DNA from: JANTGF01 sp963750735
Lineage (GTDB): Bacteria; Bacteroidota; Bacteroidia; Bacteroidales; VadinHA17
Length of the DNA stretch: 64,000 nt
Assembly: GCA_963750735.1 (NCBI GenBank)
Contig: CAVVRY010000009.1
Location: 62,001 to 126,000, forward strand
Reading direction: 5' to 3'
Below the pieces are notes generated by a model that worked only from the letters and a program-made list of their open reading frames with translations, searched no databases and was not told the origin of the DNA. This document shows positions 18,765-28,500 of the stretch, one piece after another (the stretch's first letter is position 1; each line of letters begins with the position of its first letter). The position numbers and the translations under genes are program-made.

Positions 18765-18864
18765 CTTAAATGTACTTTAGTTGTATCAAACCTACTTCTA
18801 AAATTTTACTTTACAAGCCGTTAAAATTGAATTATCTTAGCAAGATATTAAAACAAATTAAAGT

Positions 18865-21108
18865 ATGAAACCTATTTCTTTTTACTTTCTACTGGCATTA
18901 TTCAGCTTTTTTTCATGCACAAACCCCGATGGCCTGATTAGAGAGACATCAAATACAATTAAAATCGAGGAAACCGATACTGAGGAGGATATAATTTCAA
19001 AGGCAGCCCATGTTATTCCCACTCCTAACCAGTATAGTGCACTTAAAAATGAATTTATAGCTTTCATCCACTTCGGCCCCAATGCATTTACACGAATGGA
19101 ATGGGGATCGGGAATGGAGGATCCTGCGATTTTTAATCTCCAAAACCTGGATACAGATCAATGGTGTGAAGCCATGAAAGCAGCAGGTATGAAAATGGTT
19201 ATTATAACTGCTAAGCACCATGATGGTTTTTGCCTCTGGCAATCACGATATACCAGGCATGGTGTTATGTCCTCCCCTTTTAAAAACGGGCAGGGAGATA
19301 TTTTAAAAGAACTTTCAGAATCCTGCCAGGAATATGGAATAAAACTGGGAATATATTTGTCGCCTGCGGATCTATATCAGATTGAAAGCCCTGATGGCTT
19401 GTATGGGAACCTGAGTGAATATACTGATAGGGTAATTCCCAGGCCTGTAGAAGGAAGACCATTTGAAAATAAAACCACTTTTACCTTTAAAGTAGACGAT
19501 TACAATGAATATTTCCTTAACCAGTTATTTGAGTTACTTACCGAATACGGCCCAGTTCATGAGGTCTGGTTCGATGGCGCTCATCCAAAACGAAAAGGAG
19601 GGCAAACCTATAATTATCTTGCCTGGAAAGAACTCATAAAGACTTTGGCTCCTGAAGCGGTAGTTTTCGGAAAACAGGATATTCGCTGGTGCGGGAATGA
19701 GGCAGGAAGAACCAGGGATACGGAATGGAATGTCATTCCCTATCCAGAAGACCCCAATGATATGAATAGCTTTCCGGATATTACCGCCGAGTCAATTGGT
19801 AGTCGGGAGGATTTGTTTAAAGGGAAATACCTGCATTATCAACCTGCCGAAACCAACACTTCCATTCGTGAGGGTTGGTTCTACAGAGATGATACCGATC
19901 AGAAAGTGCGCAGTGCAGATGATGTTTACGACATATATGAACGATCAGTTGGAGGAAACTCTATCTTCCTATTAAATATCCCACCCAACAGAAACGGTGA
20001 ATTCTCATCCAGGGATGTGGAAGTACTTGAGGAAGTTGGCAGAAGGATAAATGAAACCTATTCAACAAATTTACTTTCAAAAGCAAAGGGTCCTAAAAAA
20101 GTTCTCGATGACAATGAAAAGAGTTATTTTCTCTTAAGCGATGATAACAATTCAATTGAGATAAGCACACCTGAACCCATCACTGTAAATCGTTTTGTAA
20201 TACAAGAGGCTATAGCTACCCATAGTGAGAGAGTTGAAGAACATGCCATAGATGCCTGGGTTAATAATAACTGGCTGGAAGTTGCCAGAGCTACAAATGT
20301 GGGTTTTAAGAGAATCTTACGTTTTCCGGAAGTAACATCCAGTAAATTTAGAATCAGGGTCTTGAAATCCCGCCTGCAGCCCGCTATTTCAAATATTACA
20401 GCCCATTATTATATTTCACAACCCCCCTTAGTGGATATTCAGAGAGGGTTATTTGGAATGGTAAGGATTCAACCCAGAACCTTTTCTTTTCGGTGGAATC
20501 CACACAAAGAGGATGTAATCGGAAATTTAAACAATGAGCTCGAAATCAGGTATACAATTGATGGAAGTAATCCAACAGAAAGTTCAGATCTATATATTGA
20601 ACCATTTTTTCTGGAAGCCGGAGAGGTGAAAGCCATTTCAATTGAAAAAGGACAAGCAGGCAGTGTCACATCAGAGCTTTTTGGTATAGTTAAAGAGAAT
20701 TGGAAATTACTGAAAACAGATAGTTATCAGGAAAATTTCCAGGCTGACAAAGCTTTTGACGCCACCATTCGAACTTACTGGCAATCAGAAGAGAAAATGG
20801 ACGGCAGCCATTATTTAAGCATAGACCTTGGGGAGGAATATATGATCAATGGATTTATCTATACACCGCAGGTTAAGAACTCCAGTGGAATGATCGAAAA
20901 AGGGGTGATTAAAACCAGTACCGATGGCAAAAGCTGGAAAATTGCTGAGAGATTTGAATTTGGGAACCTGATCAATGATCCTACCCCAAGAAAGCACTCT
21001 TTTAAAGAGCCGGTTAGTATCCGCTTTGTTAGAGTTGAATCAACTGGCATTGCAGGCGGTGGAAAATCAGCTGCAATTGCAGAGATAGACTTCCTGAAAA
21101 GCAACTAA
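18865..21108 (+). CDS. Alpha-L-fucosidase (GH29) lipoprotein with C-terminal carbohydrate-binding modules
   Basis: 747 residues. A lipoprotein signal ends at FFSC (Cys18), so it is probably anchored at the cell envelope. The GH29 barrel spans about residues 45-400: FIHFGPNAFTRMEWG, ITAKHHDGFCLWQS, GIYLSPAD, and the nucleophile Asp237 in VHEVWFDGAHPK. Downstream are a beta-sandwich region, a chitobiase-like C-terminal segment (IRYTIDGSNPTESSD) and an F5/8 type C (CBM32-like) module containing AFDATIRTYWQSEEKMDG and SIDLGEEYMINGFIY. It releases alpha-L-fucose from fucosylated glycans such as algal fucoidan fragments or glycoconjugates. No SusC/D pair is adjacent. Confidence 0.9.
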   Translation: MKPISFYFLLALFSFFSCTNPDGLIRETSNTIKIEETDTEEDIISKAAHVIPTPNQYSALKNEFIAFIHFGPNAFTRMEWGSGMEDPAIFNLQNLDTDQWCEAMKAAGMKMVIITAKHHDGFCLWQSRYTRHGVMSSPFKNGQGDILKELSESCQEYGIKLGIYLSPADLYQIESPDGLYGNLSEYTDRVIPRPVEGRPFENKTTFTFKVDDYNEYFLNQLFELLTEYGPVHEVWFDGAHPKRKGGQTYNYLAWKELIKTLAPEAVVFGKQDIRWCGNEAGRTRDTEWNVIPYPEDPNDMNSFPDITAESIGSREDLFKGKYLHYQPAETNTSIREGWFYRDDTDQKVRSADDVYDIYERSVGGNSIFLLNIPPNRNGEFSSRDVEVLEEVGRRINETYSTNLLSKAKGPKKVLDDNEKSYFLLSDDNNSIEISTPEPITVNRFVIQEAIATHSERVEEHAIDAWVNNNWLEVARATNVGFKRILRFPEVTSSKFRIRVLKSRLQPAISNITAHYYISQPPLVDIQRGLFGMVRIQPRTFSFRWNPHKEDVIGNLNNELEIRYTIDGSNPTESSDLYIEPFFLEAGEVKAISIEKGQAGSVTSELFGIVKENWKLLKTDSYQENFQADKAFDATIRTYWQSEEKMDGSHYLSIDLGEEYMINGFIYTPQVKNSSGMIEKGVIKTSTDGKSWKIAERFEFGNLINDPTPRKHSFKEPVSIRFVRVESTGIAGGGKSAAIAEIDFLKSN

Positions 21109-21430
21109 AGAATTAAATCAGATAATTCTTAATGACATAAAATAAATATCCCTTAACTGGTCGCATAGTGACTTCGACAGGCTCGGTCTGACTTTGGTGT
21201 GAGCTCAGTCGAACGCTTGTCGGATGGTTAACACACAGGCCTTGCCTGCCGGTGGCAAAGCCATCCCTTTGGGGCAGGCAGGGAAGACTGAGTTGTCACA
21301 CATTCAACAGGCTCAGTGTGACTAGAATCTGTCTTCCACAAAGGAATGGTATTACAAGCATAAGAAATGAGCTTAGTTTCTAATTATCCAAGCCAACTTT
21401 TAATTTGATTTCACTAAAGCTGCTTAAAGA
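21109..21430. repeat. 322-bp intergenic region with REP-like repeats
   Basis: Holds GACAGGCTCGGTCTGACTTT (21176-21195), an inverted copy of the core at 17328-17347. A palindrome follows with arms TGCCTGCC and GGCAGGCA around 21246-21276, then CAACAGGCTCAGTGTGAC near 21305-21322. It lies between convergent genes (fucosidase and usher) and may act as a transcription barrier. No gene seen. Confidence 0.7.
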
Positions 21431-24400
21431 TTATTTATCTTCAATGAAATAGATGGCAGGGTAACCTAAATCGGTTAGCTGCGGGTAGTACTTATATGTT
21501 TCTTGGCGTGTATAGAAGCCTGTGACAATCACCCTGTAATGATTAAATTCCTGTACAATTTTAACTGGCAAACCAAGATTTCAGTAATCTTTTTCTGGGC
21601 TTTTTGGGCTTTGGATATCTTGTTAAATACAGCAACCTGCAAAGAGAATTTCGGCTCAACATGAATCGACATTTTGAGTTCCTTATCAGGTATGTCAGAA
21701 CCGGTAATGGGCTTAATTTTCGAAATTGTTTCCTCAGATTGCTGTTCTCTGGTGAAGGTGGTAACAGGAGCCTTTTGACTTTCCACAGGTATTAACCATA
21801 GATCGTCAATTCCCTTCATGCTAAGGAAAGGAATGAGTACTTCTCTTTGTTCGGGACTTGAGAATCCAACAATCCGTACTTTATAGTATCCATCTTCTTC
21901 AACAATAACCACTGGTCTGTCAACAACTTTATCAACGTTGCTTCTTAACACTTCAGCCCTGGTTGAATCTCTGAAAGCTCCCACCTCTAAATTTATATCT
22001 GGCGTGAAGGCACCTGATTTCCTCATATTGGCTGCTTCAATTGACTCAGTAATTGTATCCTGCCTGGTGGTTAGCACCCATTGTTTTTGCATTCCTTTTA
22101 ATGTTATTACCCACAACTCTGTAATACCATTTTTAGCTAGGATTGCTATAAATTTATCGACCTCTTCTCTGGTTTCAAATCCCAATATTCTTACCTTATA
22201 AAATCCATTCTCAACAATTATTTCAACATCTACACCCAACATGGCAGCAAGTTTCTTCTTGTAAGCATTGGCATTTGATTTCCTTTTAAAGGCTCCCAAT
22301 TGTATAATATAGCTATCTTCAGAGGAAGTCGTAACCTCCTGGTAAACTTCATGAATTATAACATAAGTAGTATCTTTTCTTCCAACACTTCCTTCCGGCG
22401 TTGCAACTTCTTCAATAGGTTTCATTTCAACAATGAACTCCAGATCGTCTACAAAATCGCCCTCAATACTTGCATCAATATCAAAATTGATGGATTTGGG
22501 AGAAACTATCATTCCAAGTTTATTCAATTGGGCAGTATCTATGCTAGCAGTGTAGGCACCTGGATCAAAACCGAAATAACTGAAATAGCCGTCTTCTTCA
22601 GATAATGTTCGCCCTATTTGTTTTTGATTCTTATCATAGAAATTAACAATTATACGGGCAAGACCCTCAATTTTTCCATCCCGGTCGATCATTACCATTC
22701 CTGAGGCTTCACCAACAATACTTACAGGGATTTCCACCAGCTTAATCTTATTCGGATCTACTGCCACACTCAATGTAGTGTTTTTCATCCTCCATGCAAT
22801 GTTGTCAAAGCTACTTTGATCAAGCTCTATAAGGCATTCAGTATATGGCTCGAGATGTAAAATTCGAATAATAGTATCCTTTTCGCTTCTTTCAATGCGT
22901 CCACCGTTTGCACGCAGATTTAATCCATAGGCTTTAGGTTCACCGGAATCCCTTCTTCCATTAGCATTCACATCCAGGAATGGTATAATTGAGATGCCTC
23001 CTCTTCCAACATTTGCCCTATTATCTGTGCCAAGATATTTGGTCTTTTGGTCATTAATCAGGCTTCCTCTTGCATATTGAACAAGAATAGTACTTCTATT
23101 TGTTCGACGACTTGAAAACCCGGTTTGAGCAAACTTAAAGTCATATCGGAACCCAAGTTCTGCTATATTCAGGCTATTTACAAAATTCTGTTCATAAGAT
23201 AAGGTGAGATAACCATTGCGCAATAATCTTTTCTCCAATCTTAGCTTTGCTGTAAGAAATTCATTATTTGTAAATGAATACTGGGTCTGAGGTGTAATTG
23301 TAAAATTGGCAGGAAGCCGGAATGAGAGGGATAAGGTTGTGTATACGTTGGGAGTAGTATTTCCAATAAACGTAGCGTAGGTAGTAAGGTTTGCATTAAC
23401 TCCGAATAAAGAACCTGAAATTAGCCATTCACCAGTGGTATAGTTGCTTGCTGGCAATATTAACTGATTAACTGTTAATCTTGTATATGCTGAAAATTTC
23501 TTTAATCGAATGGGCAATGATACCGAAGCTCTACGCTCTTCAAGATAGTTATAGTTAATGGCTGTTTGCCCCTTGGCATATTTTATATAACTCAGGTCAA
23601 ACTGAATATTTGATGGAAGTCGATAGCTAAGTGTCCCTCTTCCTCTAACAGAATATGTGTACTCACCCGAAAGCAGAAGGTTTGAGAAAATCCTGAAAGA
23701 ACCTTTCACATAGGGCATTATGGCTCCGGAAGAGACAGAGGACAGATATTCATATCCGGCTCCAAGTAGTTACATTTTTAGATAATCCATAATTGACACT
23801 GGCTCTTGAAAACCTGCTATGAAGCGTATCTTCTACCATCCCTGCACTAACATTATACTCAAGTGTATTCTTAGGAATAAAGTTGAAGGGAATAGAGATA
23901 TTCCTTTCACTGGTTCGTTCTTCACCCCAGGGTCCATAAAATTTTAACCTTACACGTGAACTACCATACACGAGTGGTACTTCGAATGAGTAAAAACCGG
24001 CCGGATCGGCCACTACATAGTCCACGAGAACATTATTTACATAAAGCTCTACAATCCAACCTGGCTCAGTTTTATCGCTCAGTGTGTATGATCCGAATGA
24101 TCTTCTGAAAGTTGTTGGTGCATTGGTAACCTGTACACCAACCACTGGATCATAAATGGTTGAGGTAGCACGTGTGGCAATTTTCCCTGCCATCACCTGC
24201 CTTAAGGCCTTGTTGTCATTGTTTACATATCGCCAAAGGTAATATTGCTGCTTTTCGGTAAAAGGTTCCCGGCTATTGTAATTTAGAGAAATTGTTGTTT
24301 CTCCACCGAAAAGTATAGAACCCAGAGTAAGGTTAAGTCGTGCTTCAGCCGGACCATTGATTTGTTCAGTAGCAATAGCTGACCAATCAGCCATTCCAAA

Positions 24401-25018
24401 ATGGAACATTGGATAGGTTCTTCCAATTGTTGTATCCGCTTTTTCTTCTCCTTTCAGGAGAGTCAAATTTCGTCGCATCTCTTCAAGGCGCATTTCCCTG
24501 ATAAGAGGTAATTCAAGCTGGGCATTTACTGTTACAGCAAGGTTTCTGAAATCAAAAATGCACTCCAGTCCAAATACATGGCCAAAATAATATGCTTTCA
24601 AATATAGATTTGTCTCTGTCCGGACCAGATCTCCCGGATTAAGCCTAAATAATTCCCCTCCATACTCGATTATATTCTTACTCCTGTCAATACGATATGT
24701 ACCTTCCGGATTAATAAAAAAACCAGTGATTGTTTCCAAATCAGGAGAAGGAACATTTTTAATCTTTAAGAAATTAAACAGATCTGTCACGGGTAGATAT
24801 ACATCCTCTCCCTTTATAACAGCATCAATCTCACCACCTCCCACAAGTGGTACATCCAGAAATACGGCAATCTCATAATATTCTGGTTCTTCCTGGGCAT
24901 AGCTTCTGATAACCGAAAGAAAACTTATTAATAGAACAAAAAATGCAAAATAAGTTAATGACCTGACATGCACACGTAATGAGATACCAATAGTAGTGTA
25001 TGCCTGTGTCTTCATCAT
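21431..25018 (-). pseudogene. FimD-like outer-membrane usher fused to SdrD-B-like and three SPOR domains, two frameshifts
   Basis: About 1195 residues after repairing frame breaks near 23762 (NVTT to LGAGYEYLSS) and near 21568 (TEIL to LPVKIVQEF). The signal peptide ends in SYAQ. The N-terminal usher domain contains DVYLPVTDLFNFL. A transmembrane beta-barrel follows, with the usher-type plug/middle segment ELYVNNVLVDYVVADPAG and FYGPWGEE. After the barrel come an SdrD B-like segment (PFLDVNANGRRDSGEPKAYG) and a beta-domain (GYFSYFGFDPGAYTASID). Three SPOR repeats end the protein: YIIQLGAFKRKSNANAYKKK, INLEVGAFRDSTRAEVLRSN and FSLQVAVFNKISKAQKAQKK, the last ending YPAIYFIEDK. Ushers export and assemble chaperone-bound subunits; SPOR domains bind glycan strands of peptidoglycan. 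Last gene of a six-gene run. Confidence 0.8.
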
Positions 25019-25051
25019 TTTAATAAAATGCCCATTCTTCTTTCATGTGAT

Positions 25052-25582
25052 TTATTCCTGAACAAAGGTCACATCAAAAGTTCCACTGTAATTACCCGGG
25101 GGATTTGCCAAAGGATTTCCAACAAGAAGTGTTCCTCCAATCCTTAATTGTGTTGAAGCAGGCGGTAGAGTTGTTATAATAAATGGATTTGAAGGATCGG
25201 TATTTCCAATTTGAAGGGTCATTGACCCTCCACTGCTTCCGGTAAGAATTGCATCAGGACCATTAAGTATTGAAACCAAAGTTCCTGGATTGCCAACAAT
25301 ATCATAGAGCCCGGTGGAATAGACATACCCCAAATTAAGCAATACAACATCACCTGTTGAAGAGCGAGAACCATCACTGTTGATAATCACAGAACCACCT
25401 GTATTGAAATGATAGAATGCTCCAAAGGCAAGGTTCTGCGACATATTTACAGTAACCGTTATAGGTCTGGGTGGAAGCTCCTGGGCACTCAGTCGTGTAT
25501 TTAAGGAAAATAACACCACTGCCATGCTTATTAGAAGCACTCGCATCCTAGAAAATGATATAAAGCCAGAATTTTTCATCAT
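25052..25582 (-). CDS. DUF4402 secreted subunit-like protein (third copy)
   Basis: 176 residues with a signal peptide ending in RLSAQ. The mature beta-rich protein follows the DUF4402 pattern: NLAFGAFYHFNTGGSVIINS, DGSRSSTGDVVLL, QLRIGGTLLVGNP and the terminal strand PPGNYSGTFDVTFVQE. DUF4402 proteins resemble pilin or fimbrial subunits. The start overlaps the adhesin stop by 4 bp, indicating translational coupling, and the usher start is 33 nt downstream. Probably a minor or anchoring subunit. That role is inferred from its position next to the usher. Confidence 0.8.
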   Translation of the reverse strand: MMKNSGFISFSRMRVLLISMAVVLFSLNTRLSAQELPPRPITVTVNMSQNLAFGAFYHFNTGGSVIINSDGSRSSTGDVVLLNLGYVYSTGLYDIVGNPGTLVSILNGPDAILTGSSGGSMTLQIGNTDPSNPFIITTLPPASTQLRIGGTLLVGNPLANPPGNYSGTFDVTFVQE

Positions 25583-28500
25583 ATACCAATAAATATCTTT
25601 TTCACTGTAATTAATTTTCCGGAGTAAAATCTGATAATATAAATGCCTGATGTTAAACCCGGATCAAATTCGTAATATCCAATATCATAAACCTTTCTGC
25701 TAAAGACCTGACGACCTCCAAGGTCATATACTGAGATCATACCCTCTCTTCCATCCAATCTTTTTACTGTGGCATTTATAAACGCCTGGGAAGAGTAAAC
25801 TGAGAAAAAGTCATTGGCTTCTTCCAGGTTCGGAAGATCAGTGGTGTTCCTCACAAAACCAAGATAAAACCTGTCGATATAGTCACCAGCAGGTAATATA
25901 ATTTTATACTCATTATCCTGTAAAAGGTTTATGTTTGTTCCGGTTATTGCATCACGAAGAAATATCTCCATTCCTTCAGGCATATTTTCATTATCCATGA
26001 TCCTGAATCCAATTTCTCCATTTAAATAATTCCTAAGGCCCAGGGGAATATAGACTGATGTGTCAGGAACCTCAGGCAGTGCATTTATTGATAACTTTTC
26101 TCCTCCTGAAATAACCGCAAAGAGATTTGGTACAGCCAAATCGGTATTAAAAAGCTTTAACGCATCCAGGTCACTGTCAAAGTTCACTTTAGCATTGTTG
26201 TCAAAATAAACGACCATTTTGTCTTCGGATTTGGGGTCAGCAGTATACCTGGCTGTCAGCCTGACAAGAAACCTGGAAGATGCTTCTTTCGATTTGAGGA
26301 AAGCATGTGTCAGGTCATTGGTCCTTACGCTGTTTGTTAGCCCAAGCGTACCGGTGACGGGAAAGGATCCATCTGTCACATGCACAAAGAATCCCTGCAT
26401 AGAGGGAATAATGTTTGTTGCCACACCCGGATCGCTGGAGATTCCATTGACATAACTGCTGTAAGTTCCTCCGTACTGATCTGTTGTGCTTGCCCTGAAG
26501 TAATATATGGCATCATCAATCTCGGTTTTTGTCCATCCTGCGGCATCCCAATCAATTGCTGAAGGATATGGATTGCCAACAAGATTAAAACCCTTTGTAT
26601 AGGTATTGTCATTATTATAAAGAGTTACCGACAGTGGGCCGTTATTAACAGCTCCGGTAACATCTACGGTGTTAGGTGTTGCTGTTGAACCAAAATTAAC
26701 TGCATATCCCTCTAAAGTGTTCAGGGGGTCTGTTGGAGTAGTGTAAGCTACCCATCCTGAAGATGTGCGGCTCTCATCATAATGATAGAAAAGTGGAAAT
26801 GAAGAGGCAAGATCCATGTCATCGCCAAATTCACCAACCGTGGCATCCTGGAAGGGAGAGGAGAAATACTTATATCCAAAACCTGAATTGAGGTAACGTT
26901 GCATAGTTACATTGCCTGTGATATCCCCGGTGCCAGACCCGTCAATAAGTGCAGTCTGAGAGACAGTTGATATCAATGTTAAATTACCTCCTGAAATAAG
27001 GTTTCCGCTTTGCGCAGTAACAATGCCTGTCACATTTAACGGACCAAGCAATGAAACACCTGCTGCATTATTGATTGTTAGATCCATAATGGTGTTGGCA
27101 TCAAATACATTAGCACCAATAGCCTGGGCTGCAGACCCGTTCATTTCAATTATAGCCGCCCCGGCATCAAGGGTACCGTTATTGGTTATTGCTCCCGATA
27201 TCCTGATTGTATTGCCTGTAATGGTGAGAGATGATCCTGCATTAATAAGCAGGTTATTCACTGTTCCTACAGCTCCGGCACTTAGAACAGGCTTATTCGG
27301 TACATCTGGAATGGTAACATCTGTAGTTGCAAGGGGAATGTATCCGCACGACCAGTTTCCTGTTGTATTCCAGTCAGAGTCTACCGAGCCAGTCCAGGTT
27401 AAATCAGAAGAAATGGTGATCGGACTTGTTTCTAATACTATACCACATCCTCCTGCAGCAGCTATAGTGTTTGTAACTGTATAGGTCCCTGGTGTGCTCG
27501 CAGTCAGATCTACCTGACCGGTGGCTGTACTTACAAATACAAGTCCAGCAGTCGATGAAAAAGTACCTGCAATACCACCACCGCTATATGTAGGTGAAGG
27601 ATTGGCAGCATTGGGACAGTAAGGTGATCCGGTATAACTGAAAGTTGCAACAGGTTGGGGAGTGACAGTAAGCAGGACCGAATTGCTGGCCAGAGGCGAT
27701 GTTCCACAAGTTCCATAAATATTTACTGAGTATGACTTACCACTACTTGCCACACCTGGATCTGTAAGCAAGAGGGTTGCTGTGGTTGCTCCACTGTATA
27801 TTCCTCCGTCAGTAATATCAACACCATCTTCCTGCCACTGGTAGGTAAGGCTATACCCTGAAGCATCAACTGTAAATGTTGCATTTTCCCCATCACAAAT
27901 TGTTTCAGCCAGCGGCTGAGTATCAATAACTATGCTGCTATGCACAATAAGACTGGTCGTTGTTGAGCTACTCTCACAACCATTAATAGTTTGGGTCACA
28001 TAATAGGTATATGTACCTGCAGTTGTCTGCCCTGTAGCGAAAGGAGTTCCTCTGCCTTCCAATATTGTAAGTGATGCATCTGAATACCATTTCAAATTGG
28101 TACCGGTTGCGGTGAGATCAGCAATATTGGAAATGCAACATTCGGTATCAACTGCCGCAGGTGCAGAGGGGACTGCTGTAACAATAATCTCTTTGTCAGA
28201 ACTACCTGTACACCCATTTACATCGGTATAGGTATATGTTATAGTATGGGTGCCAACACCTGCTACAGATGCGTTAAAGTTTGTTCCACTTACTCCGGTA
28301 CCGCTGTAACCGCCTCCCGTAGGATAGCCCTGGTTAAGGACAAAGCTTGATGAACAAACTCCGACTGTGGCGAGTAGTGTATTATCTGCCTCGGAACCAA
28401 GAGAAATAAATCCTGATGGATTGCTCTGGTTATTGTATTCCGTAAGTATCCAACCGGCTGATTTGGGACTGATAGAGAAGCGTGGTTCATCAAGACTTGC

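Noticed and set aside
27023..27484. 153-codon ORF antisense to the giant adhesin
   Set aside because: The adhesin frame is continuous with recognisable domains across this region. The antisense frame is open because of biased codon use in Thr/Gly-rich sequence. The same applies to other antisense ORFs in 26-31 kb.
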